Positions 8,792 to 18,790 of a DNA stretch of 35,940 bases are shown one piece after another. Origin of the DNA: Pseudomonadota bacterium (GTDB lineage Bacteria > Pseudomonadota > Gammaproteobacteria > Burkholderiales > Ferrovaceae). The notes under the pieces were generated by a model that worked only from the letters and a program-made list of their open reading frames with translations, searched no databases and had not been told where the DNA came from. Every line of letters begins with the position of its first letter. Positions within the stretch are counted from its first letter, which is position 1. The DNA is taken from the NCBI GenBank assembly GCA_021796835.1, contig JAKABO010000021.1, positions 1 through 35,940 on the forward strand, written 5' to 3'. A program made the position numbers and the translations under genes.

Positions 8792-11563
8792 ATGGGGTTG
8801 CCAACTTTCTTAGAGAAACGCCAGCAAGCGCTCGAAAAACGCGAGGAACTTGCTCGGAAATTCCATAGGAAACGCACCAAGCCCATTAAGAAGTCGGTTA
8901 CTGCGGAAGAAATACCTACCGCCATCCCCTACTCCCTCCAACTGCAACCCCCAACAACTCCCGTGGAACACTATGGTCAAGCAAGTGTGCCAGTGTATCG
9001 AGAGAATGAATTAGTACCCAGCGTACCCTCGCCCGGTCTAACCGGGCTTGTGGATTTGTATCTGGAAGCGGCCAGAAACAAAATAAAGCATGTGGCATTG
9101 GTTTGGCCTGCGGCTCCACGATCATTGGCTATCGTTCATGTCTTGGCGACCCTTGAGCGCTGGGCAATTGGCGATAAACAAGGAATTCGCGGGTTAATAT
9201 TTCCAGCCAAAACAAATGCATTCCACCCATTGAACCATCTGTATTTGGACCGTGAAGCAATACGTGCCCATGCCCAGAAGTTGATCGAGACGCGTGGCGA
9301 AGAAAACTCTTTCCTTATACGAAAACTGCAAGAAAAAGATAGCTTTCTTTTTTCTGTGGCCAGTCGGACAGATAGTAAGTCATTTAACCCGACAATGAGC
9401 GAGCTCATCCCTCATTTTTTTGCCGGACAAAGGTTCGAGGAATGGGGGTCTTGCTCTGAACATCTACTCGAACACATCGGACCAAAACTTAAACGCGCCC
9501 ACAAGGCCGCCTTGCGCTCAAATTGCGATATCTTAGGTGCTCCAAAAACTGCTCCTGATGCGCTGTTTGCGCTGGATATTCGCATGTCAAAAGATGAGCG
9601 CCATGCCGCGCTTCTTGCACTAAAGAAAATTGGATTACCAGAAGTCATTCTTGTAAACGCTACCCGGCCTGTTCGGTTACCCACCAGAGGATGGAGTAAT
9701 CTAATCAGCCATGTCTGCATGGAGATTGATGAAACATTTGGCACAAATGCCCCCGGCATTTTGATTGTTACCGATGATCCAAACGCTGCTTTTCAGATTC
9801 GGCACAAGCTTACTGAGCAGAGCGCGAAACGAACAAAAAATCCACATGAGAAAATCCACAAGGATTTCCGGATAACGGGTATATGCAGCGGCATCAAGGA
9901 AGATGGGCTACTTCCGCCGGGTGTGGCTGAACTGGCAGTTCCTATGCCTCGAGAATTCAAACTTGAAATTGTTGATACCGAGTCTGCTCGCGTCATCAAC
10001 CGCCTTTATAAAATCGCCGGTCGCCTGCCCAATGGTCATGAATCAGGCAGACCAGTATATGAAGCTGCCGGTTACCTTTCGCGCTTGGCCGCGCTGCCAT
10101 GCGGTATCTCTACTCTGGTTGAGTGGCTTACACAGACTGCCGCATCCGAACATGCCAGACGTATCTACAGTTGGGCTACGTATCACGCCGCATTGAGCGA
10201 ATTTGAGCGAAGCGACGACGCAGGAGGGGAGCGTTCTGCCATACAGGAATGTCTTGCCTTAGGCGCAAAACTCTATGAAAACTATCATACGGCAACGCCG
10301 CTAGCCTTACGCTTGGCTAAGTTGATAGAACAACACGCCCAATCCGGCCGACACCCCACCGTAATCGTCTTCACGAGCGCAATTTGCCGCCGCCTTGCAG
10401 AACGCTTTCTCACCCAGTTTGATTATCAAGACGGTGGCGGATTTGAACAGTTTGCAGACAGGGTTATTTTCACATCGTCTTCACAGTTGGAAGAACAACT
10501 GACACATTTCGATGGCGACAAACTCATTTTTGTTGGACTCGACGATGAAGGGCTACGCCTAGCAATGACCGACAATCGTGTGCCAAAACATTCAGTCGTG
10601 CTGATGACGCAAAGGTCTGGCCAATTCCTGCGCGCAATGCTCAACCCGTTGAAAGAAAAATTTCCTGAGTTCAAGGTACTCAAGCCCAGAATGGAATCTT
10701 TTCTGCGACAACTGAGCGGATTGCCAGACAACCAGACAATCTTTCTTGACGACTTCGTTCTCCCTACGTTCCGTACAGAACTTCACAGTGAAGCTAGTAA
10801 CACTTGTGACACCGCCGATACTGACACATGGTGCATTGCCTTGGAGGACAACGCTACGCTTTATCGGAAGCCGACACACAAAGTCTATGTTTATGATCCT
10901 GCCAGCAGTGATGCGACAGACCGTGGGTTTCGTGCCTGTGAAGTAAGCTCTCTCCAGTCTGGGGACAAGTTATTTGTGATGTCATCCGAATTGCGAGAAC
11001 TTGTTGAGTCCGTGCTCAAAGAAGCTGGGGTACCAATTGAACATGACAAAACCTTCGAGGCTGCGCTACGCGATTACCACAAAGATGTGATCAAAAGTTT
11101 GAATCGCCTTTTTCAAGGAATGAAACTCGCAGAACAGGTTCGGCAGTTGCGGATGGTAATATTGGAGAACAACGAGAAATTGGCTAGCGAATTCCCAGGC
11201 GAGCAGGCCGTCCGATATTGGGTCAGCCTTGGTGATTCAGCCGACACACCTTTCGACCAACTTAAGCCACGGGCACCCATGAGGGAAGCGCATTTCGTAG
11301 CGTTCGCCGAAACACTGGGCTTTAATAGTCTACAGACTGCTTACTACTGGCAACGGGTCATCATGGCTATTCGCAACGCAAGGCGATTGGATGGGCGCCA
11401 TGTATCCGACCTATACTCCTACATGCTGTTGCAACCTGAGGCCGCAATGCTTCACTCAAAAGTTTCACAGCAAACTTTGAAAATAATGTTTCAAAATGCA
11501 CGCGAGAGCATAGTAGTTGTTGAGAACGTAATATCTCCATCAGGGAGAAACACTGATGCCTAG
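8792..11563 (+). CDS. Large protein of unknown function in the DISARM-like cluster (possible DrmE-like)
   Basis: This 923-residue protein lies between the methylase and the DrmA-type helicase, overlapping the latter by 8 bases. I do not recognise a named domain. The first 60 residues are basic and probably helical. Hydrophobic strand segments typical of alpha/beta ATPase folds occur, such as VALVWPAAPRSLAIVHVLA (about 98), GILIVTDDPNAA (about 324), TVIVFTSAICRRLAERFL (about 523) and KLIFVGLDDEGLRLA. The last pair resembles the second RecA-like lobe of an SF2 helicase. No Walker A (GKS/GKT) or DEAD/DEAH box is visible, so any helicase fold would be degenerate. Position and size suggest the slot of DrmE, an uncharacterised protein of class 2 DISARM, or an unrelated new component. 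The ATG at 8792 has no obvious ribosome binding site and follows a 44-bp AT-rich gap. Confidence 0.6.
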   Translation: MGLPTFLEKRQQALEKREELARKFHRKRTKPIKKSVTAEEIPTAIPYSLQLQPPTTPVEHYGQASVPVYRENELVPSVPSPGLTGLVDLYLEAARNKIKHVALVWPAAPRSLAIVHVLATLERWAIGDKQGIRGLIFPAKTNAFHPLNHLYLDREAIRAHAQKLIETRGEENSFLIRKLQEKDSFLFSVASRTDSKSFNPTMSELIPHFFAGQRFEEWGSCSEHLLEHIGPKLKRAHKAALRSNCDILGAPKTAPDALFALDIRMSKDERHAALLALKKIGLPEVILVNATRPVRLPTRGWSNLISHVCMEIDETFGTNAPGILIVTDDPNAAFQIRHKLTEQSAKRTKNPHEKIHKDFRITGICSGIKEDGLLPPGVAELAVPMPREFKLEIVDTESARVINRLYKIAGRLPNGHESGRPVYEAAGYLSRLAALPCGISTLVEWLTQTAASEHARRIYSWATYHAALSEFERSDDAGGERSAIQECLALGAKLYENYHTATPLALRLAKLIEQHAQSGRHPTVIVFTSAICRRLAERFLTQFDYQDGGGFEQFADRVIFTSSSQLEEQLTHFDGDKLIFVGLDDEGLRLAMTDNRVPKHSVVLMTQRSGQFLRAMLNPLKEKFPEFKVLKPRMESFLRQLSGLPDNQTIFLDDFVLPTFRTELHSEASNTCDTADTDTWCIALEDNATLYRKPTHKVYVYDPASSDATDRGFRACEVSSLQSGDKLFVMSSELRELVESVLKEAGVPIEHDKTFEAALRDYHKDVIKSLNRLFQGMKLAEQVRQLRMVILENNEKLASEFPGEQAVRYWVSLGDSADTPFDQLKPRAPMREAHFVAFAETLGFNSLQTAYYWQRVIMAIRNARRLDGRHVSDLYSYMLLQPEAAMLHSKVSQQTLKIMFQNARESIVVVENVISPSGRNTDA

Positions 11564-14500
11564 TCCAGTCCTTCGTTCGAATCCGTCGCAAATTTTGACA
11601 ACGGTTAAGGAAGCAATTGTCGATGCACTCATCAACATGACGCATGCTCATGTTAGCGGGGCAGGCGAGTTCGGAAAATATTTGTTCGGCGCGCGCCCCA
11701 GAACCCTACTCAACTCTGCCTTTCTCTTGCCAGAACTGAAAGCAGAAGGCGGCGACGAAGTAACATCTCCTATCTGGATTTCTTCCCATGGTCTGCAGGT
11801 TCAGGTTGCCTCTGGCGTGGCATCCGAGATTTCGGTTCAACCACAGGCGTCAGTATACGTTCGCGTCCTTCCAAAGGAAGAGGATCTCATCCGATCCAAC
11901 TGTCACCCAACATTCAGGCTGAAACGAGACGTTGTAGACGAATTAAAGGAGATGAGGAAGGCGCGCGAAAACCAAGAATGGGAAAAGATCAAAGGCACTT
12001 ATACCTCGAAGTTCAAACATCCTGAATGGCATCGAATCCGCGAAGAGATACGAGAGGAAATATACAAGGCCAAGGGGATTCCCATGAACCTAGTAACACT
12101 AGATAGAGAAGAACCACGAGAGGTCACGGAAGAGGGGGCGCAGGCGGAAGAAGTACAAGAAGGACTCACGGTCAATGCAGGCGCATCTGAACTGACGATT
12201 CAGGATGAGCACTTCGAGCTGCTGGCAGTTCCCCATAAGTGGTTACGACTGGATATTCCGTTGCCGGAACTTCGCCTCGACCCAAGCAAGGGTGGCTCTG
12301 CAATTGAACAGGCTGCGGTGGCTCACGCCGCATTGATGAACAAGGCGATTGCCGAATTCCTGGCCACATGGGCGAATAGCGCCGACCCTGACCATGGTGG
12401 GAAACTTTGGGGATATAGGGGGCAACTCAAGATTCGCCCCAGCCAGTACAAAAAGTGGCCTGAGTTTCTGGAGCATGCGCGTAAGTCCTCCAATCCCATT
12501 GCGTTACCCAGTATCGAGCTTGGGTGGGATTTGGAGTTTGCGCCGGATTGGCTCGACTCCAAAAAAGCCAATATGTTGCTCTCTCTGGAGAACAAGAGTA
12601 AGGAACCTCACCAGCACAAGGATGAAACTGATCCAGCCGTATTTTTGGTGAGCGTAACGGCAACCCTTGCACCTACACTGCACAGGTTTTTGAGGCTTGA
12701 GCGAGTTCAACCGTCCTATCGCTATAACCGCTACCTCCAATACCCGGCAATGGGGCACAACGGCGGCGTTGAGGTCACGAACCGCACTTCGACAAGCATT
12801 TCTTTGAGAACGACCTGGACTCCGCGTTTCGTTCAACCACGGATTGTGCCTAGCGCCAGTAATTCCATTTTGTGCGGAGTGCGCAAACTCAGCGTACCAG
12901 AAGGTCTGGATGGAGTATTACCGATTGCCGAAGAAATGAGGCAATGGTTGGATGAGCAGCCCCAAAGGGTCAATCCGGCGGACGGGCTAGATTCATCAGA
13001 TGCTGCCGGTATCGAACGCGAGGCAAGCAAGTTCAAAGAGGACATGCAGAAGTGGGGCAACGAATTGGCCTCCATCTCAGCGGGTCTCGCTATTCTGCAA
13101 GAGTCCAAGGCGGTTTGGTTTGCGCGCGGCCCGCAACCCAACCCATTGGCGTGCGTCTTCGAAGCTTGGCTAAGCATGAACGAAGCCATGGCCAATTTCA
13201 TGAAGGCCAGATTTGGCAGTGACAATGGTGAATGGCGTTTATTCCAACTCGCTTTCATTATTGCTAATATTCCAGCCCTTGCGTCCCGAATGCCTGAACT
13301 CAAACGTCACTATGATGCAGCACGTGACGACTCGGTGACCCTGCTTTATTTCGCGACCGGCGGCGGAAAATCAGAAGCGTTCTTCGGATTGCTGGTATTC
13401 AACCTAATGTTGGATCGCTTGCGGGGAAAACGAACTGGTGTCACTGCAATGCTGCGGTATCCGCTCCGGTTGCTAACGATTCAGCAAGCCCAGCGTTGTG
13501 CCCGCGTGTTGGCACAAGCAGAATTAGTGCGCCGCACGCACGGCTACGGTGGGGACACTTTTGCAATCGGATTCTGGGTCGGTAGCGGAGGTTCGCCAAA
13601 CCGGCTTAACGCCAAGGGCGTTTCAAGCATCAAGGAAATTGACAGCGTTGCGACGGACACGGCCACAGAATTAAAGTTGCGAGAGAATGACCTTAAGTAC
13701 GCTGCCGCAGTGCGCGCCTGGAATAAGATACCCCGTTGCCCCTTCTGCGACACCCCTACAGCACTGCGTCTTTTTCCCAAGTTGGGCGGAACCCTAGCGC
13801 ATGTTTGTACCAGCATCAATTGCGCCAGCAACGAAGGAACTTGGAAGCCCCTGCCGTTCCTGATTTGCGATGAAGATATTTATGATTTAGCGCCATCCGT
13901 GTTGCTGGGTACAGTCGATAAACTCGCACTGATCGGGCACTCCGCTGGAACCATTCGTCGGGTATACGGGATGCTGGGTGCTGCCCCGTGGCGAGACACC
14001 GCCACTAGGCGCTTGCGAATTCCATCAACCAAGGATTTAGAACGGGGACCGGTTGCATGTGGTTGCGAAACACTTTATCCAGCCTACCCCTCAGGCGAAA
14101 AACTTTTTCTCGATCCGTTCCCTAGCCTTCTAATCCAGGACGAGGCACATCTACTTGATGAATCCCTGGGCACCTTTGCCGGGTTGTTCGAGTCAACGCT
14201 CGATGCGGTTTTTGCGCACCTATCACGCTCGCTGACCGACATCGTCGCTAAGGATGAAATGGGCAGACGCCGTCGTGCCAAGGTCATCGCCGCATCAGCA
14301 ACGGTCTCCGAGCCAGAACGTCAACTCGAGCACCTGTATCAGCGCGAGATTCCCGCATCTCAGTTTCCACATCCAGGCCCATCACTCTATGAATCGTTCT
14401 ACGCGGTTCCGGAAGAGCCAGATTCTTCAGAGGTCGAACGGTTGAAACTGGCAGAACCAGAACAAAGAGCACGGCAAGCACGTATTTATTGTGCCTTCAT

Positions 14501-15728
14501 GACAAATGGCAAGCCGCACACCGCGACTAGCGTTGCAATTTTGTCCAGTTTCCATCTTTGCATCAGCCGATTATTTGATGGACTGGTAAAGGGGAGCGAT
14601 GCTGAGATTGCGCTGATTCGAAATAGTCTCGTTGATTGCATCAGCCCTGGGCCGCTTCAAGGGCTGCATAGAAACGCCCTGGCAACTGCGAGCACTAGCG
14701 AGCTGGCGACAGTCATCGACCTGCATCGCATTGCCCTAACGTATGTCACGAACAAGAAGGGAGGCGACCAGATTATGGCCGCCGAGGCCGAGGAAACCCG
14801 CAAGAAGCATTTCAACGCGGGCATTGATTTGGATAACCTCGATACTCGACTCATCACAGGCTCCGTTGAACAAGGAGAGATTCAAGAAGTTGTTCGCTTG
14901 GCGCAGGACCGTGATGCACCGGGACAACCATTCACGCCACTTTCGAAAGTACTGCGGTCGGTCATCGCTACTTCTGCCATTTCACACGGCGTTGATGTTG
15001 AAGAATTCAACTCTATGTTCTTCGCCGGTATGCCATCCGATATTGCCGAGTACATTCAGGCATCGTCTCGTGTTGGCCGAACTCACATCGGCTTTATCGT
15101 CCTTGTACCGACTCCTCAGCGGCGACGGGATCGCTATATCGTCGAGGTTTTCGACATCTTCCACCGTTTTCTGGAGCGCATGGTCCAGCCTGCGGCAATT
15201 GACCGTTGGGCAGAAAAGGCTGTGGAGCGCGTGTTCCCGAGCATGTTTCAAGCCTTCCTTACCGGTGTCGTACCGAGCCGCAAGTTGATTGAGTTGGACG
15301 AAGACAAGAAAAAGTCTGTCCCGGATTTTACGTACATCCCGAATATCACTAAAGAGTTCAACGAGCGCGGCACAGCCTTCGTTAATGAAATCACATTGTT
15401 TATCGAACTCGCGATTGGATTAAGAGATGGTTATTGTCCTGAAGGTGCCGACCACTATCGAAAGATGATTGATGATACGACGCGCGAGTTTCTGAGTACG
15501 TGGGCCAGCAGTAGGGTGTATGGAAACGGCCCTCTTGACGCCTATTTCAAAGCTCAAAGCGACCCAATGCGCAAACCAATGACGTCCCTTCGAGACGTGG
15601 ATCAAGGTGGACTGATACAGATGTCGTTTAAAGACTCCAATGGTCGGCGCCAAAAACCGGTGGAGGTACTCAATGTGATGGATCTCGTACGCCACGGGGT
15701 CGCCGAAACTGATGACGAAGAGGCCTGA
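11556..15728 (+). CDS. drmA: DISARM helicase DrmA
   Basis: This 1390-residue superfamily 2 helicase matches the DrmA core subunit of DISARM. The N-terminal 590 residues carry no enzymatic motif and include a charged, probably disordered stretch near 180-215. Motor motifs follow: Walker A ATGGGKSEAF (about 598-607), the DEAH box in IQDEAHLLDE (about 862), SAT in ASATVSE (about 912), motif V SHGVDVE (about 1142) and motif VI QASSRVGRT (about 1167). Between Walker A and the DEAH box lies CPFC...C...C, a possible zinc-binding insert (about 727-755). In studied systems DrmA forms a complex with DrmB that engages foreign DNA. The start overlaps the preceding gene (ATGCCTAG), and the DrmB start is one base beyond its stop, so translation is probably coupled. 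Confidence 0.9.
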   Translation: MPSPVLRSNPSQILTTVKEAIVDALINMTHAHVSGAGEFGKYLFGARPRTLLNSAFLLPELKAEGGDEVTSPIWISSHGLQVQVASGVASEISVQPQASVYVRVLPKEEDLIRSNCHPTFRLKRDVVDELKEMRKARENQEWEKIKGTYTSKFKHPEWHRIREEIREEIYKAKGIPMNLVTLDREEPREVTEEGAQAEEVQEGLTVNAGASELTIQDEHFELLAVPHKWLRLDIPLPELRLDPSKGGSAIEQAAVAHAALMNKAIAEFLATWANSADPDHGGKLWGYRGQLKIRPSQYKKWPEFLEHARKSSNPIALPSIELGWDLEFAPDWLDSKKANMLLSLENKSKEPHQHKDETDPAVFLVSVTATLAPTLHRFLRLERVQPSYRYNRYLQYPAMGHNGGVEVTNRTSTSISLRTTWTPRFVQPRIVPSASNSILCGVRKLSVPEGLDGVLPIAEEMRQWLDEQPQRVNPADGLDSSDAAGIEREASKFKEDMQKWGNELASISAGLAILQESKAVWFARGPQPNPLACVFEAWLSMNEAMANFMKARFGSDNGEWRLFQLAFIIANIPALASRMPELKRHYDAARDDSVTLLYFATGGGKSEAFFGLLVFNLMLDRLRGKRTGVTAMLRYPLRLLTIQQAQRCARVLAQAELVRRTHGYGGDTFAIGFWVGSGGSPNRLNAKGVSSIKEIDSVATDTATELKLRENDLKYAAAVRAWNKIPRCPFCDTPTALRLFPKLGGTLAHVCTSINCASNEGTWKPLPFLICDEDIYDLAPSVLLGTVDKLALIGHSAGTIRRVYGMLGAAPWRDTATRRLRIPSTKDLERGPVACGCETLYPAYPSGEKLFLDPFPSLLIQDEAHLLDESLGTFAGLFESTLDAVFAHLSRSLTDIVAKDEMGRRRRAKVIAASATVSEPERQLEHLYQREIPASQFPHPGPSLYESFYAVPEEPDSSEVERLKLAEPEQRARQARIYCAFMTNGKPHTATSVAILSSFHLCISRLFDGLVKGSDAEIALIRNSLVDCISPGPLQGLHRNALATASTSELATVIDLHRIALTYVTNKKGGDQIMAAEAEETRKKHFNAGIDLDNLDTRLITGSVEQGEIQEVVRLAQDRDAPGQPFTPLSKVLRSVIATSAISHGVDVEEFNSMFFAGMPSDIAEYIQASSRVGRTHIGFIVLVPTPQRRRDRYIVEVFDIFHRFLERMVQPAAIDRWAEKAVERVFPSMFQAFLTGVVPSRKLIELDEDKKKSVPDFTYIPNITKEFNERGTAFVNEITLFIELAIGLRDGYCPEGADHYRKMIDDTTREFLSTWASSRVYGNGPLDAYFKAQSDPMRKPMTSLRDVDQGGLIQMSFKDSNGRRQKPVEVLNVMDLVRHGVAETDDEEA

Positions 15729-15729
15729 T

Positions 15730-17955
15730 ATGGCAAACGGTAATTATTTCTCTGACGAGGACGATAAGCAGTTGAAGGCACCTACCATGTGTCGGTCACG
15801 TAACCAACTTGCGTCGGCTTATGCACCAGGCTCGTTTTTCACATTTGAAGGCGGTTTGGGTTCATGTATTTCCCTTCCAGACCAATCGGACACGCCTGAC
15901 AAAGCACCTATCAGTGATCAGACACGCGAGCAAATTATGATTCGCCTGCGTGAGGTTTGGCAAAGTTGGTTTATGCGCGCATATGCCTTGAATAGCGCAA
16001 CTAGACCAGTTGCCGCGAGGCAGTGTATTGACGACATGCTGCTCAGGGACACAACGCTAAATCCGTTGGGTGGAGACCGCGTAGAATTCTTGAATCCGCT
16101 TCGTATGGGCTATGCGCCAGCGCCACTAACTTTTGTGTGCAATACATGCGGAATGTTCAGAGCCTATGAGGTAGTCTCAGATGTATCGAAGGATTCCAGT
16201 ACGTTTCAATCTGGCCACTGTCCGAACCCAAAGAAAAAAGGCAAGTGCCAATGGCGACAACTCGATGTGATATTCGTGCATTGGTCAGGCGAATGGCAGC
16301 CAGCCACGCCGGGCATGTTTGAATGGAGTAGCAAGGAAAACGAGAAGCGCTTGTTTGGCGAAGGCTGCGCTATGTGTGGTAGCAGGCATTTTCTGTTGCA
16401 CACCGAGTCACCCAGAATCGGTGAATGGGGCTTCGAGTGCGCTTCTTGCGGACACCGTGAACGGGCAAGCTGGCTACAGAATGATCCCTTCACGACAGAA
16501 GTTTTCCGCGAGAATGGCGGCAAGCGTGTCGGCGAGCGACGTATGGAACCTATTTCATATCGCGCATCGTCCGCATTCTATGCGCAGGCCGAACAGTTCG
16601 TCGTGTTCTCAGAACGTGACCAAGGTTTGATGGCCTTACTCATGGAAGGCAACGAATCCGAACTCGAAAACTTTATTGCAAACAAGTATGGTTTTGGTGG
16701 CTCGCTTCCGACACCGGACGAAATGAAAGAAATCCTCTTGCGCGGAGGACACGACCGCGAATGGGAAAGCTACGCAAATTTCGAGAAGATGCTGGGTTTC
16801 GCCAAAGGGATGAAGGATGCCTCTCTAATAGCAGCAACGGAAACTGAACTCAAAAAGCTCGTCCAGCGCTGGCTGCATTCGGAGCCTCCACTGGTTCCGG
16901 TCAAAAGCGAATTACCGGCAGGGCTGCGGACATTGATGGTACGCAGACCAGATTTTTCCAGCAGATATGATCCTTTCGTGTTGGCAGTTGAGCATGAGGC
17001 GCTCCTGCGTAGCAAGGTCAGCCGGACTGCCGAAGAGGGTTTACGCGCACCCTTTGTGCGATTCTATCGCCTCGATCAGGACTTGGCGCCAAAGAATGCC
17101 GAAGCTAAAGCCGCGCAGGAGGCCAAGACACTCGATTTCATGCATCGGCTGGGATTTTCTGAATTCGGCCTAATTCGCGAGTTCGAGCTATGCCGATTCA
17201 CGTATGGCTACTCCAGAGTATCAGCAGTTCCTGTAATGGAGAAGCGCGGACAAGACGTGCCCGTCCGACTTCGATTGTTCGAACCGTTGAGAAGCAACAA
17301 ACGTCCAATCTATGTGGTTACGCAGGCGAACGAAGCAATTTACGTCAGCCTGAAGCCAGAGCAGGTCTACGAGTGGCTACGGACCATCGGGGTTAGCGAC
17401 CTTCCTGCCTGGATTCCGTCGGATGACGTCAGGCTTGGGGGGCGGATTCTTGAAAATGCCGAACCGTTCGGTCGCTATTTCTCCGAATTGCACCCCGCAG
17501 CAGCAGCCACGTACCGGTACGTCTATACGCTCCTACACAGTTACGCACATTTGTTCATGAAGGCGGTTGCCGAGTTCTCCGGGCTTGATCTCGGCTCACT
17601 TGGTGAATACATCTTTCCTGCCGACTTATCTTTTGTCGTCTATCGCAATGGCACGACCATGGACTTGGGTAACCTATCCTCGTTATGGAGAAACGAAAAT
17701 AACCGCTTTCTGGCACACTTGTTGGAGCCTTCGACGCATCGTTGTAACTCAGGAAGCTTATGTGATTTTGGAGGCGGCGCCTGTCCTGATTGCATCATGG
17801 TTCCTGAAACTTCGTGCATCGCGCAGAACCGACTCTTATCCAGAGCAGTGCTGCGTGGCGGCGTTGCTCCGCGTGAGGATACTACCCACAAGGATCGGCG
17901 AATTCCGGGCTATTTGGAGATTGTGAATGGGGCAACTCCGTCTACAGTTACATGA
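15730..17955 (+). CDS. drmB: DISARM protein DrmB (DUF1998 domain)
   Basis: This 741-residue protein carries the C-terminal DUF1998 domain that defines DrmB, the partner of the DrmA helicase. The N-terminal half has CxxC pairs at CNTC (about 136), CAMC (about 213) and CASC (about 237), consistent with zinc ribbons. The DUF1998 part begins around residue 590 with YRYVYTLLHSYAHLFMKA. It includes FVVYRNGTTMDLG and ends in a Cys cluster of the form C...LC...ACPDC...C (about 672-700) typical of the domain. I chose ATG 15730 because GAAGAGG lies just upstream within the end of drmA. An in-frame ATG at 15712 would add six residues. Confidence 0.88.
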   Translation: MANGNYFSDEDDKQLKAPTMCRSRNQLASAYAPGSFFTFEGGLGSCISLPDQSDTPDKAPISDQTREQIMIRLREVWQSWFMRAYALNSATRPVAARQCIDDMLLRDTTLNPLGGDRVEFLNPLRMGYAPAPLTFVCNTCGMFRAYEVVSDVSKDSSTFQSGHCPNPKKKGKCQWRQLDVIFVHWSGEWQPATPGMFEWSSKENEKRLFGEGCAMCGSRHFLLHTESPRIGEWGFECASCGHRERASWLQNDPFTTEVFRENGGKRVGERRMEPISYRASSAFYAQAEQFVVFSERDQGLMALLMEGNESELENFIANKYGFGGSLPTPDEMKEILLRGGHDREWESYANFEKMLGFAKGMKDASLIAATETELKKLVQRWLHSEPPLVPVKSELPAGLRTLMVRRPDFSSRYDPFVLAVEHEALLRSKVSRTAEEGLRAPFVRFYRLDQDLAPKNAEAKAAQEAKTLDFMHRLGFSEFGLIREFELCRFTYGYSRVSAVPVMEKRGQDVPVRLRLFEPLRSNKRPIYVVTQANEAIYVSLKPEQVYEWLRTIGVSDLPAWIPSDDVRLGGRILENAEPFGRYFSELHPAAAATYRYVYTLLHSYAHLFMKAVAEFSGLDLGSLGEYIFPADLSFVVYRNGTTMDLGNLSSLWRNENNRFLAHLLEPSTHRCNSGSLCDFGGGACPDCIMVPETSCIAQNRLLSRAVLRGGVAPREDTTHKDRRIPGYLEIVNGATPSTVT

Positions 17956-18790
17956 GGCGTTGAAGGTCCTGTCTGCACACAGCGCAGCGGGTAGCCTGAT
18001 TTGTAGTGCCGTGTCCGACGGGCAATTCTCTGGAACAATGGATGTTCGGCGAATCTGCTCTTTGTCTGGCATTGCCCAAGCAAGAACCGGGGAAGCGCTG
18101 AGTTTTTTGATGGCCGCAAAAGGCCTTGGGTTGGTCGAGCAAATAAGCGGTCTGAACTGGAGAGTGGCTCAGGCCGCAATACTGGCCGAACTGGCACCCA
18201 TGCTTCAGGCAATCCACGTCTATCGCACGGAAATTCACCAAGATGCTGACACGGTAGAGGTCGTCCTGACCAAACCACTCAGCCCCAGCCAGTTGGCGAA
18301 ATCGCTGGAGGGCATGCTTCTGGGTACTTGGGGACTTCTCGATACCCGCGAGATACTACCGTCAATTGCCGAGAATGCGTCTGAGCGTTTTGTTGTGATG
18401 ACGCCCTTCCTTGATGAGGTCGGGGGAGAGATTTTGCTTGCGCTGTTCCAGCATGTCCGGCCATCTGTGCGAAAGCAACTCATCATAAGGGCTGCCGCGG
18501 ATGGACTCTTGCCTGCGGGGTATCTGGCTATTGCTGGCCAATTATACGCTCTGGGCGTCGAGGCATTCAATTTCCGGCTGGATAAAGAAAATGCCTTCGG
18601 AATGGAAACTTTTCACGCGAAGGTTGTGCTTGCTGACAATGCGAAGGCTTATGTCGGATCGTCCAACATGAATAAATGGTCGTTCCAGTATTCCCTTGAA
18701 CTCGGACTCTTGGTTTCTGGAAAAGCGGCCAGCCGTATTAGCCAGGTGATTGATGCGGTGACATGCGTATCTGCAAGGCTTGTTTATTGA
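17927..18790 (+). CDS. drmC: DISARM protein DrmC (phospholipase D-fold)
   Basis: This 287-residue protein has a single phospholipase-D-superfamily motif near the C-terminus: FHAKVVLADNAKAYVGSSNM (about 228-247), the H-x-K-x4-D signature with the GSSN tail. PLD nucleases with one such motif normally act as dimers, giving two motifs per active site. The N-terminal 100 residues look like a helical or winged-helix region (VRRICSLSGIAQARTGEALS). It overlaps the end of drmB by 29 bases and closes the operon. In studied DISARM systems DrmC is a core gene but not always needed for protection. The next gene, an aldehyde dehydrogenase, starts only 40 bases downstream on the same strand. Confidence 0.85.
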   Translation: MGQLRLQLHEALKVLSAHSAAGSLICSAVSDGQFSGTMDVRRICSLSGIAQARTGEALSFLMAAKGLGLVEQISGLNWRVAQAAILAELAPMLQAIHVYRTEIHQDADTVEVVLTKPLSPSQLAKSLEGMLLGTWGLLDTREILPSIAENASERFVVMTPFLDEVGGEILLALFQHVRPSVRKQLIIRAAADGLLPAGYLAIAGQLYALGVEAFNFRLDKENAFGMETFHAKVVLADNAKAYVGSSNMNKWSFQYSLELGLLVSGKAASRISQVIDAVTCVSARLVY

